Shown here: positions 32,912 through 41,097 of the stretch, piece by piece | Numbering within the stretch: the stretch's first letter is position 1 | How the letters are laid out: the number at the start of each line of letters is the position of its first letter | Assembly: GCF_045278715.1 (NCBI RefSeq) | Contig: NZ_CP136420.1 | Span: forward strand, 1,984,001-2,048,000 | Reading direction: 5' to 3' | Source: Neomoorella carbonis | GTDB lineage: Bacteria; Bacillota; DSM-521; Neomoorellales; Neomoorellaceae | Length of the DNA: 64,000 nt | Position numbers and translations under genes: made by a program | Notes under the pieces: generated by a model | Database searches by the model: none | What the model saw: only the letters and a program-made list of their open reading frames with translations | What the model was told of the DNA's origin: nothing

Positions 32912-34492
32912 CTATTTACTGACAGGCCCGGCCTCCAGGATACTGGCCGGTACGTCCTTGAATTTGGCAAAGTTCTCTTTAAAGAGGCCGGCCAGCTTGC
33001 CCGCCATGGCATCATATCTTTCCGGTTGCGCCCAGGTATTACGTGGATTGAGGATTTCCGCCGGAACTCCGGGGCAGGCTTTAGGTACCAGGAAGCCGAA
33101 GACCGGGTCGCGGGTAAATTCCACCTCATCCAGCTCACCGTTTAAAGCCGCCCGGACCATGGCGCGGGTATAGGGCAGGCTCATGCGCCGGCCGATACCG
33201 TAGGGTCCTCCTGTCCAGCCGGTATTGACCAGGTAAACGCTGGCGTTATGCCTGGCTATCCTTTCCCCCAGGAGGTTGGCGTAAACCATGGGCGACCGGG
33301 GCAGGAAGGGCGCCCCGAAACAGGTGGAGAAGGTGGCCTGGGGGTCGGTAATCCCCCGCTCGGTGCCAGCCAGCTTGCTGGTATAACCGGACAGGAAATG
33401 GTACATGGCCTGTTCCCGGGTGAGTTTGGCTATGGGCGGCATAACACCAAAGGCATCGGCGGTGAGGAAAACTACCGTCCGGGGATGGCCGCCCACCCCC
33501 GGGATGACGGCGTTGGGGATGAAATCTACCGGGTAGGCGGCACGGGTGTTTTCCGTCAGGGCGTCGCTGTCATAGTCAATGGTCCGGCTTTCGGCGTCAA
33601 CAACAACATTCTCCAGGACGCTGCCGAAACGGATGGCATTCCAGATCTGGGGTTCATGCTCGGCGGAGAGCTTGATGCACTTGGCATAGCAACCGCCTTC
33701 AAAGTTAAATATGCCCCTGTCCGACCACCCGTGCTCATCGTCGCCAATAAGGAAGCGTTCCGGATCGGCCGACAGAGTAGTCTTACCGGTGCCGGAAAGG
33801 CCGAAGAACAGGGCTGTATCGCCTGCCGGGCCCATATTGGCCGAGCAGTGCATGGGGCAAACTCCGTGCTCCGGCAGCAAATAGTTCATGACAGTAAAGA
33901 TGGATTTTTTCATCTCACCGGCATAGGAGGTACCGCCGATGATCACCAGCCGCCGGTCAAAGTTTAAAATAATAAAGGCTTCGGAACGGGTACCGTCTTT
34001 CTCCGGAATGGCCTTGAAGCCCGGGGCGCAGATAACGGTAAACCGGGGCTCATGGCCGGCCAGTTCTTCCGCCGTCGGCCTGATAAAAAGCTGGTGGACA
34101 AACAGGTTCTGCCAGGCATACTCATTGACAATCCTGATAGGCATGCGGTAGGCAGGATCGGCCCCGACAAAGCCGTCAAAAACGAAGAGATCCTTTCCCT
34201 GGAGGTAGGCGGTCAGGCGACTGTAGAGGCGTTCAAAGGTCGCCTCGCTCACCGGCTGGTTGACGCCACCCCAGCTGATGCTGTCGTGAACGGCGGGAGT
34301 GTCCACGATAAACCTGTCGTTAGGGGAACGGCCGGTATACTTGCCTGTATTCACGCTTAATGCCCCGCTGGGAGCCAGGATGCCCTCTCCCCGCGCCAGG
34401 GCTATTTCAACCAGCCGGGCCACCGGCAGGTTGCGATAAACGGTACCGGGATTAATCAGACCCAAGCCCTCTAAACCGTAAGTACTACCCAT
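32912..34492 (-). CDS. pckA: Phosphoenolpyruvate carboxykinase (ATP)
   Basis: 526 residues from ATG 34492 behind AAGGAAGGG. A much longer open frame upstream is not family sequence. It converts oxaloacetate and ATP to PEP and CO2, or the reverse, in the cytoplasm. Motifs: APSGALSVNTGKYTGRSPND, the P-loop FGLSGTGKTTLSADP, IGDDEHGW, FNFEGGCYAKCIKL, and NTRAAYPVDFIPNA. Length is typical (525-530). It complements the carboxyltransferase and pyruvate kinase genes near 12-15 kb at the PEP-pyruvate-oxaloacetate node. Confidence 0.97.
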   Translation of the reverse strand: MGSTYGLEGLGLINPGTVYRNLPVARLVEIALARGEGILAPSGALSVNTGKYTGRSPNDRFIVDTPAVHDSISWGGVNQPVSEATFERLYSRLTAYLQGKDLFVFDGFVGADPAYRMPIRIVNEYAWQNLFVHQLFIRPTAEELAGHEPRFTVICAPGFKAIPEKDGTRSEAFIILNFDRRLVIIGGTSYAGEMKKSIFTVMNYLLPEHGVCPMHCSANMGPAGDTALFFGLSGTGKTTLSADPERFLIGDDEHGWSDRGIFNFEGGCYAKCIKLSAEHEPQIWNAIRFGSVLENVVVDAESRTIDYDSDALTENTRAAYPVDFIPNAVIPGVGGHPRTVVFLTADAFGVMPPIAKLTREQAMYHFLSGYTSKLAGTERGITDPQATFSTCFGAPFLPRSPMVYANLLGERIARHNASVYLVNTGWTGGPYGIGRRMSLPYTRAMVRAALNGELDEVEFTRDPVFGFLVPKACPGVPAEILNPRNTWAQPERYDAMAGKLAGLFKENFAKFKDVPASILEAGPVSK

Positions 34493-34653
34493 AGGCTCTC
34501 CCTTCCTTCTCCCTGTTTGATCTTTAGCAATATACCACAGGGGGTGAAGGAAGGTCAACAGAATCGCAAAATGTATACAGTACACCTGTTTGCAGGGACA
34601 CCCGCAGGAGGTGAGATGGCGCCACGCCCTGGGACTCCGGGAACATAACCAAT

Positions 34654-34679
34654 CAAAAAGGGGGCGCCGCCGCCCCCCT
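34654..34679 (-). terminator. Terminator after the AhpD-like gene
   Basis: On the minus strand GGGGGCG and CGCCCCC arms around GCGG, followed by TTTTTGATT; 22 bases past the stop codon. Confidence 0.88.
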
Positions 34680-34700
34680 GGAAGAGATTGTAAGGATATT

Positions 34701-34994
34701 TTAGCGATAAGCAGCGCCCCCGGCCGCCAGGACGCCGTTGCCGGCGACAAAGTAGGCCAGACGCAGGGCTTCCCTGATTTCCTCCTCGCTGGCGCCGAGA
34801 TCCCGGGCCTGTTTGGCCAGGACGGCTACCCCCTCGCCGGCGCCGTGGGCGGCATCCAGGGCCAGGGTGATGAGGGTCTTGGTCTTGGCGTCCAGGGCGC
34901 CTGGAGCCATGGCCGTTTCCGCTACGGCTTTGACGGCCCGGTAAAACTCCGGGTCCCGCTCCGATAGGGCTTCGATAAAGGGTGGTAAGGGCAT
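34701..34994 (-). CDS. Carboxymuconolactone decarboxylase/AhpD-like protein lacking the catalytic cysteines
   Basis: 97 residues from ATG 34994 behind GGAGGCG; the longer open frame to 35255 reads into another gene. The helical pattern (DPEFYRAVKAVAETAMAPGA, LDAKTKTLITLALDAA, ARDLGASEEEIREALRLAYF) is that of the CMD/AhpD family. AhpD proteins use a CxxC pair next to a His; here that spot reads AAHGAGEG, with no cysteine in the whole protein. Peroxidase/disulfide activity is therefore unlikely; another role, possibly ligand binding, is inferred. Confidence 0.75.
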   Translation of the reverse strand: MPLPPFIEALSERDPEFYRAVKAVAETAMAPGALDAKTKTLITLALDAAHGAGEGVAVLAKQARDLGASEEEIREALRLAYFVAGNGVLAAGGAAYR

Positions 34995-35061
34995 TTTAAT
35001 ATCGCCTCCATTTATGGGATGGGTTATATGTTCTCCCTGCAGGTACAAAATCCTGCCAGAG

Positions 35062-36126
35062 TTAAATATAACGTCCGGGCCTTTCCCTCCCCGGTGGCGG
35101 CCCGCCATCCGGAGAGCTTCTGATGGCATTACCGTTATTCTCCTGTAATCCCCCCAGGTAAGCTTTAAGGGCCAGGAGCAGGATGCCGGCCTCGGCGGCG
35201 TGGTAGGGCCAGGGGTGCCCCCGGGCGATAATATTCTCCTCCAGCCCTTCCACATACTGACGCACCCGCCAGCGGTCTTCCATGAGGGCGGCGGTATAGA
35301 CTACCAGCGTGGTGATAAAATTCTCCGGCGCCGTCTGCCGGTACCAGTGGGGATAATTACGCAGGAAATTGGCGTACAGGCGCCTGGCGGCCTCTTCCCG
35401 GGGCGTGAGGACGCCGGTTATAATGGGAAAGAGCTGCGCCATGGCATCCGGGTACCACTTCTTCCAGTTGGGCCGCCGGCGCAGGCCGGCGCGGTAAATA
35501 GCCGGGCAGTAGCCGCCGTTAACCCGCATTTTGGCTTCCAGGGCCTCCTTGACCTTCCCGGCCAGGGCCTCATACCTTTCTGCTTCCCCTGCATTCCCGG
35601 CCTCAGCCAGCAGCCAGGCGTAGTCCTTTAACCCCCGGTAGACCTCGCAGTTGTCCATCAGGTACTTCACCCGCCAGTCCGGCCGGGCCATGGTGAGGTT
35701 ATCCTTTTGTAACGTCGCCAGCATGGCCCCGGCCACCAGTTCCAGCTCCTGCCGGTGGTTCTCCAGCCAGGCCCTGTCGCCGCTGGTCCCGTAATAGAGC
35801 CGTACCAGGGTGAGGAAGGTGGCGGCATAAGAATCAGATGAATCGTAGGCGCTGGCCGGAACCTCCGCGCCCCTCTCATCCAGGTAATAATCGTAGACGG
35901 TACCCGTGACGCCGTAGCGGTCCGGCCTTTCCAGATGGGCCAGGTACCAGTCCAGGTAGGACCGCACCCGCGAAAGGCTAAAACCCCAGGCCGCCAGGCC
36001 GTAAAGGGCCAGGTGAGCAAAGTAGGGGACAATTTTAGGCCGGCCGGGGTAGGAGGTAACCACCGCCCCCCCGGGTAACTGCTGGCTGAGTATCCATTCG
36101 GCCTCCCGCCGGACAATTGCTTCCAT
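35062..36126 (-). CDS. Predicted (alpha/alpha)6-barrel glycosidase-like protein
   Basis: 354 residues. Repeated amphipathic helix pairs with aromatic-rich turns (HLALYGLAAWGFSLSRVRSY, YDSSDSYAATFLTLVRLYYG, WYPDAMAQLFPIITGVL, HPWPYHAAEAGILLLALKAY) resemble the six-hairpin glycosidase fold. I do not recognise a specific family, and the substrate is unknown. There is no signal peptide. Its only ribosome-binding candidate (GGGGGTG) lies inside the 3' arm of the terminator upstream, so translation could depend on how that hairpin folds. Confidence 0.7.
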   Translation of the reverse strand: MEAIVRREAEWILSQQLPGGAVVTSYPGRPKIVPYFAHLALYGLAAWGFSLSRVRSYLDWYLAHLERPDRYGVTGTVYDYYLDERGAEVPASAYDSSDSYAATFLTLVRLYYGTSGDRAWLENHRQELELVAGAMLATLQKDNLTMARPDWRVKYLMDNCEVYRGLKDYAWLLAEAGNAGEAERYEALAGKVKEALEAKMRVNGGYCPAIYRAGLRRRPNWKKWYPDAMAQLFPIITGVLTPREEAARRLYANFLRNYPHWYRQTAPENFITTLVVYTAALMEDRWRVRQYVEGLEENIIARGHPWPYHAAEAGILLLALKAYLGGLQENNGNAIRSSPDGGPPPGRERPGRYI

Positions 36127-36162
36127 AAAAAAACACCCCCACCCTATTGTATGGTGAGGGGA
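36127..36162 (-). terminator. Terminator of the molybdoenzyme operon
   Basis: Minus strand: CCCTCACC and GGGTGGGGG arms around ATACAATA, then TTTTTTT ending at the base before the next gene's ATG. Confidence 0.8.
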
Positions 36163-36319
36163 GAACCCTGGTCAGGGCCGGGCGTATCCGTTCCGGGTCA
36201 AAAAAACCCTGCATCTTGACGTAACATCATTATCTCGCCCTTTTCTTATTAATACCTGGATGGGATAATAATTTTTTAGAGCACAAGTCAAATGCCGGCA
36301 AATTTTAGCATCTTCGTCA

Positions 36320-37609
36320 TCAAGACACCCAGGGGCGACCGCCGGGTGCAGAACTACTTCTACCCGGTATCTGAGGCAGGAAACTGTAAGCACTCACCAG
36401 CAAGGAAATGACAAGCAGTGCCAGGCCAAAGGGTAAAAGATCAACGGCAACTTCAAATAAGGTGGGCACATAGGGCCAGGAGCCGGCAAATACCGGCGCT
36501 CCTGCTTTAAATACGCCTACAGCTATGGGGTAAGGCCAGCCTTCGACCTCCATGCCGGGGAGGGAAAGGCTTAAGGGAAACTGGTTAAAGGCCGGGAACA
36601 TCAACATCAGCCGGTGGGCAAATACGCCGGTAAAAAGCAGGGCGCATCCCAGCAAGAGGGAACCGGCCGACCGACCGCCTTTCTCGCTGAAGAAGTAAAC
36701 CATGACCAGGGCCGGCAGGGCGATTTCCACCAGGTAGACCGGGCCATAACGCTTGAAAACCAGGCCCAGGGTGCTTAAGGCTTCGGGGCTGCCCCACCAC
36801 CAGTGAATTAAGATATCCATGGCTACGAAAAAGAAGTGGACGGCCAGGGCGCTGGCCGCAATCCGGGCCAGGGTATTAAAGGCGTCTGCATACTGGTTAA
36901 ACCCATCTTTCCCGACCACCAGGATGGCAATCACCAGCACCAGGGCCGTCCCGGAAGCCACCGCCACGGCGATGAAATCCGGAGGTAAAATGGCCGTATA
37001 CCACCAGCCGCGCGAAGCCTGGGTGGCAAAAATCAAGGCCGTGATGGTGTGAATTAGAATCGCCACCGGGAGCCCCACTATGGCTACCCGCCGGGACCAC
37101 CTGGCAGCTATGCTTTCTACTTCCTCCTGGGAAAGCTTCCTTGTCCAGCCGTTGAGAAAACCGCGTCCTTCCTTTTTCCAGTCCGGTAAAAGCTGAAAAT
37201 AAACGCTCAAGAAAGTTAAAACGGTGTAGGCGGAAACAACTATTACGTCCCAGATTAAAGGCGACCGGAAATTGGGGTGCAGCAGCAAGTTGTAAATCCT
37301 TTCTACCCGCCCCAGGTCCGGCAGGATGACTGCCGCCGCAGCCATAATGCTGGCAAAGGCGGACAGGGAAGCAATGCGGGTAAAGGGCTTCAACTGCTCA
37401 AGATTGAAAAGGTAAACCGAAGAAGAAACGATTAGCCCCCCGGCGGCAATCCCCACAAAGAAGGCGAAGGTGGCAATATACAGGCCCCAGCTAAAGGGAT
37501 TGCGCATACCGGTCACAATCAGGCCGTTTTTAAGCTGGTAGCCCCAGGCAAATAAACTTACCAGCAAAAGAACCAGGCCCGGGACAAAAGCCACATTTAG
37601 TTTCCTCAC
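36320..37609 (-). CDS. NrfD/PsrC-type membrane anchor subunit
   Basis: 429 residues from GTG 37609 behind GGAGGGAG. About ten membrane segments include NPFSWGLYIATFAFFVGIAA, GGLIVSSSVYLF, and FATQASRGWWYTAILPPDFI, the NrfD/PsrC pattern of quinone-reactive anchors in molybdoenzyme complexes. It would take electrons from menaquinol and pass them to the FeS subunit encoded 16 bases upstream. Third gene of the molybdoenzyme operon. Confidence 0.92.
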   Translation of the reverse strand: MRKLNVAFVPGLVLLLVSLFAWGYQLKNGLIVTGMRNPFSWGLYIATFAFFVGIAAGGLIVSSSVYLFNLEQLKPFTRIASLSAFASIMAAAAVILPDLGRVERIYNLLLHPNFRSPLIWDVIVVSAYTVLTFLSVYFQLLPDWKKEGRGFLNGWTRKLSQEEVESIAARWSRRVAIVGLPVAILIHTITALIFATQASRGWWYTAILPPDFIAVAVASGTALVLVIAILVVGKDGFNQYADAFNTLARIAASALAVHFFFVAMDILIHWWWGSPEALSTLGLVFKRYGPVYLVEIALPALVMVYFFSEKGGRSAGSLLLGCALLFTGVFAHRLMLMFPAFNQFPLSLSLPGMEVEGWPYPIAVGVFKAGAPVFAGSWPYVPTLFEVAVDLLPFGLALLVISLLVSAYSFLPQIPGRSSSAPGGRPWVS

Positions 37610-37624
37610 AAGCTCTCCCTCCTT

Positions 37625-38311
37625 TTACTTCCGCGGTCTTGTCGGTGGCAGGTAATATACCTTGGGCTTTGTTCCCAGCTCTTCCTTCAACCGCAGGGCC
37701 TGCCGCCCCCGCACCAGCCGGCTTACCTCCGACCGGGGTTCATCGAGGTCGCCGAAGAAGCGCGCCCCGGCCGGGCAGGCCTGGACACAAACCGGTAATT
37801 CCCCTTTATCGGTATACTGCACGCAGAAAGTACATTTTTCAACAATACCTTTGGGACGATCCGGCGTGTAAACCAGGCGGCCGTTCCGGTCGCGATGCTC
37901 GAAAGGATAGCCGTAATCATACCCCGGCATATAACCCGCCTTCGCTTTGGCCTTGTGCTGGTCCTCCCAGTTGAACTGGCGCACGCCGTAGGGACAGGCG
38001 GCCATGCAGTAGCGGCAGCCGATACAGCGCTCGTAGTCCACCAGCACCCGGCCCCGGTCGTCGGTGTAGGTCGCCCCCACCGGGCAGACCTTTTCACAGG
38101 GCGCATTTTCACACATCTGACAGGATACGGGCAAAAAAGACATCTCCACTTCCCCGTTTTGCGCTACGGGAAGCTGGTGTTCTGGACTTCCCGGAGTAAA
38201 AACCCGGTTCCACCACATACCCGGCGGCTGGGAGTTGTGCCCTTTGCAAACCACCGCGCAGGTACGGCAGCCGATGCAGCGGTCCAGGTCGATGACCATT
38301 CCCAGTCTCAC
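37625..38311 (-). CDS. Four-cluster ferredoxin subunit (DmsB/PsrB type) of the molybdoenzyme
   Basis: 228 residues from a GTG that shares one base with the preceding stop (TAGTG), behind AGGTGAGG. Four [4Fe-4S] motifs are complete: CIGCRTCAVVC, CQMCENAPCEKVCP, CIGCRYCMAACP and CTFC...CVQACP. It has no signal peptide, so it would be exported by hitch-hiking on the Tat-signalled catalytic subunit. It carries electrons between the NrfD anchor and the molybdenum site. Confidence 0.93.
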   Translation of the reverse strand: MRLGMVIDLDRCIGCRTCAVVCKGHNSQPPGMWWNRVFTPGSPEHQLPVAQNGEVEMSFLPVSCQMCENAPCEKVCPVGATYTDDRGRVLVDYERCIGCRYCMAACPYGVRQFNWEDQHKAKAKAGYMPGYDYGYPFEHRDRNGRLVYTPDRPKGIVEKCTFCVQYTDKGELPVCVQACPAGARFFGDLDEPRSEVSRLVRGRQALRLKEELGTKPKVYYLPPTRPRK

Positions 38312-40887
38312 TATACCTCACCTGCCTTTCGTACATCGCAGAGGGCCTCGTTCCAGGCTGTATTGGGGGCCCATATCCCCGGTACGAAGTAGACCTCATG
38401 GGTGGGCTTGATAAAAGGATAGGTCAGGGAGTTATAAGAGTCACCGTTAAGATAGCGGCTCCACCAGCCCTGCTCAAAAACGACTATTTTTCTCCCCAGG
38501 CCCGGGTCCAGGGCGGCATAACCACGCACCCGGCCGCGGTCATTGTAAACTTCGACCAGGTCGCCTTCTTTAATACCCTTTGCGGCAGCGTCCTGGGGGT
38601 TCAAGAAAACCTTCGGCTTATTATCCTGCAGCTCGTTCATCCAGAGGTTATTGGAATGGGTGGAGTGGACCCGGTAAAGGGAATTTCGGGTGATATAGGC
38701 AAACTGGTACTTGCCTTTAATTTCAGGATTCAAGGCATACTCGCTATCCTCAAAGGGCGGCTTGTGCACGGGCAAAGTTTCGCCGAGGGCGATAAAGGCG
38801 TCTTCTTCTTTGTAAAACTCGATCCTGCCGCTTTTAACAAATTGAGCCGTAGCTTCAATTGCCGCCGGCCGGCTGACGGGCGGGAAGGGCTTTTTAAACT
38901 GTACCTGCTCGTAAAAGGGAATCTGGCGATTTCCCGGCACCTCCGATTTCAGCCGCACCGGCCCCTTCTTCAGCTGCTCCAGAGTGATCCCGGCCACCGG
39001 CGGGCCGCCGGTGGCAAGGAGTAGCTCAACCGCTTTTTCCGCCGCCGTGTTCTCATCCAGCTCGGGGAAAAAGTGTTTTGCAAACCCGGGGTCGAGCCTC
39101 TTAGCCAGTTCCCTGGCCATCCAGAGTTCGGACCTGGCTTCATAAAGGGGCTTGACGGCCGGCTGCTGCAGCTGCATGTAGGGGTGCAAAGGAGTGGTCA
39201 CCAGTTCGGTCTTTTCATACCAGGTGGCGGCCGGGAAAACGACATCGCTGTAACGGCAGCTGGTGGTCAGGGAAAAATCCAGGCCGGCGATGAATTCCAG
39301 TTCGCCCTTTACTGCCATCTGCCGCAGGCGGTCGGCCATATTATGCTGGTCGAAGGGGTTGCCCCAGCCAAAGATCAGGGCTTTGATCCCGTTCTTGGGC
39401 CACCTGGCTTTCATACCGGGGGTCGGGCCATGGAGGATATAAAGCCAGGGAAGCCATCTGGGCGACCCGGGGAACCACCATTCTTTGACATTGAACCGGA
39501 TCTTGTACTGGCCGGCATAGGTGGAAATACCCGCACCCGGCTTGCCGATATTGCCGGTCAGCACCGGCAACAGGGCCAGGGCCCGGCCCTTCAAGTCGCC
39601 GTGATACCACTGGTAGTTGCTGGCACCATAGATGACATGGAGCGGTTTCGTTGTCGCCATCTCCCGGGCCAGGCGGACCACCGTATCCCCGGGAACGCCA
39701 GTCTCCTGCTCTACATAGGCCGGTGTATAGCTGGCTAAATGTTCTTTTAACAGCTGGAAGACCGGTTTAACCCTGACCAGCCGGCCATCTTTTAATTCCA
39801 CTTCAATTTCTCCCTCCAGGATTACATCCGGGGGAAGCTCCAGCTTTTCCGGGTGCACGGCCAGTAACTTCCCGTTGTAAGCGACAAAGGCCTCCCGGTA
39901 GGGCGGTAGTCCGTCCGGTCTGGCCAGGCCCTTAACCTCATCCGCTTTCAGGCGCCGCCTGTTATCAAGACGCACCAGAAGAGGCATATCGCTGTAGGTT
40001 TTGATGAATGCCTCGTCATAGAGCTTTTCTTCAATGATTACCCTGGCCATCCCCAGGGCAAGGGCTGCATCGCTGCTGGGTTTAAGCTGGACCCATTCGT
40101 CGGCCTTGGCGGCCGTCGGGCTGTAGTTGGGGTCAAAAACAACCACCTTTGTACCATTATTCCTGGCTTTGATCAGAAAGTCGGCATCAATAAGCCGGGT
40201 AACCATAACGTTGGAACCAAAAATGGCTATATAGCGGGAATTAAGCCATTCCAGGGGTTCCAGTTCTTCCGACTGGACGCCGAAGGTCATGGGCCAGAAC
40301 ATAGGCAGATCGCCGTTCTGGTCGTAAGGGTGGATCAGGCTCCACCCCGCCATTGTAGCCAGGGCAATCCAGGCCCCTTTCTGGACGTGGCCGGTCCCGC
40401 CGACCTGGAAAATAAAGCCGATGGATTCCGGCCCGTATTTGGCGGCAATCTCCTTCAGGCGTTTTGCCGTATAGTCCAGGGCTTCTTCCCAGGAGACCTC
40501 CCGGAACTCCCCCGCACCGCGTTCCCCGGTCCGGATTAAGGGTTTTTTTATACGGTCAGGACCGTAGATTAGGTTGATAAAGGAGAGCCCCCGCAGGCAT
40601 CCCCTGGGCCCATATTCGGGCTCGGGGTAGTCGTTGGACGGTAAAAGGGCCTTGATCTGTCCATCCACCACCATGGCCCTGATACCGCAGGCCAGGGTAC
40701 AGTTGGGTGAACAGGTGGTGCGCACGTATTTGACTTCTTTTAACGGGGACGTATTCTCTGCCCCGGCTTTCGGGATAAAATATCGCGTAGCCCCCGCCGT
40801 ACCCGCGAGGACGGCCGTCGCCGCCGACGCCTTTAAAAACTGGCGCCGGCTGAGCCTGAATTCTCGCTTCTCATTTTTATCCTTCAT
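38311..40887 (-). CDS. Tat-exported molybdopterin oxidoreductase, type II DMSO-reductase-like catalytic subunit
   Basis: 858 residues from ATG 40887. The open frame continues to 41034 but that part covers the sigma-54 promoter. The N-terminus has a Tat motif, SRRQFLKASAATAVLAG. The proximal FeS motif is TTCSPNCTLACGI with the fourth Cys in RGCLRG. The molybdenum-site region reads NGDLPMFWPMTFGVQ (~192), where Asp rather than Cys or Ser would be the metal ligand, as in the Nar/Ser/Clr/Pcr/Ddh (type II) group. AIFGSNVMVTRLIDADFLI and VVVFDPNYSPTAAKADEWV support this. The substrate is not predictable; oxyanions such as perchlorate, selenate or nitrate are possibilities. First gene of the three-gene operon. 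Confidence 0.9.
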   Translation of the reverse strand: MKDKNEKREFRLSRRQFLKASAATAVLAGTAGATRYFIPKAGAENTSPLKEVKYVRTTCSPNCTLACGIRAMVVDGQIKALLPSNDYPEPEYGPRGCLRGLSFINLIYGPDRIKKPLIRTGERGAGEFREVSWEEALDYTAKRLKEIAAKYGPESIGFIFQVGGTGHVQKGAWIALATMAGWSLIHPYDQNGDLPMFWPMTFGVQSEELEPLEWLNSRYIAIFGSNVMVTRLIDADFLIKARNNGTKVVVFDPNYSPTAAKADEWVQLKPSSDAALALGMARVIIEEKLYDEAFIKTYSDMPLLVRLDNRRRLKADEVKGLARPDGLPPYREAFVAYNGKLLAVHPEKLELPPDVILEGEIEVELKDGRLVRVKPVFQLLKEHLASYTPAYVEQETGVPGDTVVRLAREMATTKPLHVIYGASNYQWYHGDLKGRALALLPVLTGNIGKPGAGISTYAGQYKIRFNVKEWWFPGSPRWLPWLYILHGPTPGMKARWPKNGIKALIFGWGNPFDQHNMADRLRQMAVKGELEFIAGLDFSLTTSCRYSDVVFPAATWYEKTELVTTPLHPYMQLQQPAVKPLYEARSELWMARELAKRLDPGFAKHFFPELDENTAAEKAVELLLATGGPPVAGITLEQLKKGPVRLKSEVPGNRQIPFYEQVQFKKPFPPVSRPAAIEATAQFVKSGRIEFYKEEDAFIALGETLPVHKPPFEDSEYALNPEIKGKYQFAYITRNSLYRVHSTHSNNLWMNELQDNKPKVFLNPQDAAAKGIKEGDLVEVYNDRGRVRGYAALDPGLGRKIVVFEQGWWSRYLNGDSYNSLTYPFIKPTHEVYFVPGIWAPNTAWNEALCDVRKAGEV

Positions 40888-41008
40888 AACTTTGCCTGTC
40901 ACCTCCACGGTGCATTCCGGGACCCGCTTCCGGCATCCCCAATAGTATTTCCGGTCATTTTTTGCCCGTCCACCGCCTTGTGAAAGTAGTTCATTTATAC
41001 ATTTTTTA

Positions 41009-41026
41009 ATGCAAGTTTCATGCCAG
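41009..41026 (-). promoter_or_regulatory. Sigma-54 (-24/-12) promoter of the molybdoenzyme operon
   Basis: On the minus strand TGGCATGAAACTTGCAT: TGGCA at -24 and TTGCA at -12 with the required spacing (GG to GC ten bases apart). It sits just after a terminator and ~120 bases before the catalytic-subunit start. The sigma-54 activator gene at 43415-45103 is the obvious regulator. Confidence 0.85.
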
Positions 41027-41031
41027 CAAAA

Positions 41032-41067
41032 CAAAAGCCCCGGGGCGTGTTTTCCCGGGACTTTTTA
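41032..41067 (-). terminator. Terminator of the nitrate reductase-like gene
   Basis: Minus strand: GTCCCGGG and CCCCGGGGC arms around AAAACACG, then TTTTGTTTT; it separates the upstream gene from the sigma-54-driven operon. Confidence 0.85.
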
Positions 41068-41097
41068 CCGTCCTGAGCTGACGAGGTCTCTAAAATT

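Noticed and set aside
34493..34750. N-terminal extension of the pckA frame
   Set aside because: Not PEPCK sequence, runs through a terminator, and the ribosome-binding site sits at ATG 34492.
40888..41034. N-terminal extension of the molybdoenzyme catalytic frame
   Set aside because: It would cover the sigma-54 promoter at 41009-41026 and displace the Tat signal from the N-terminus.
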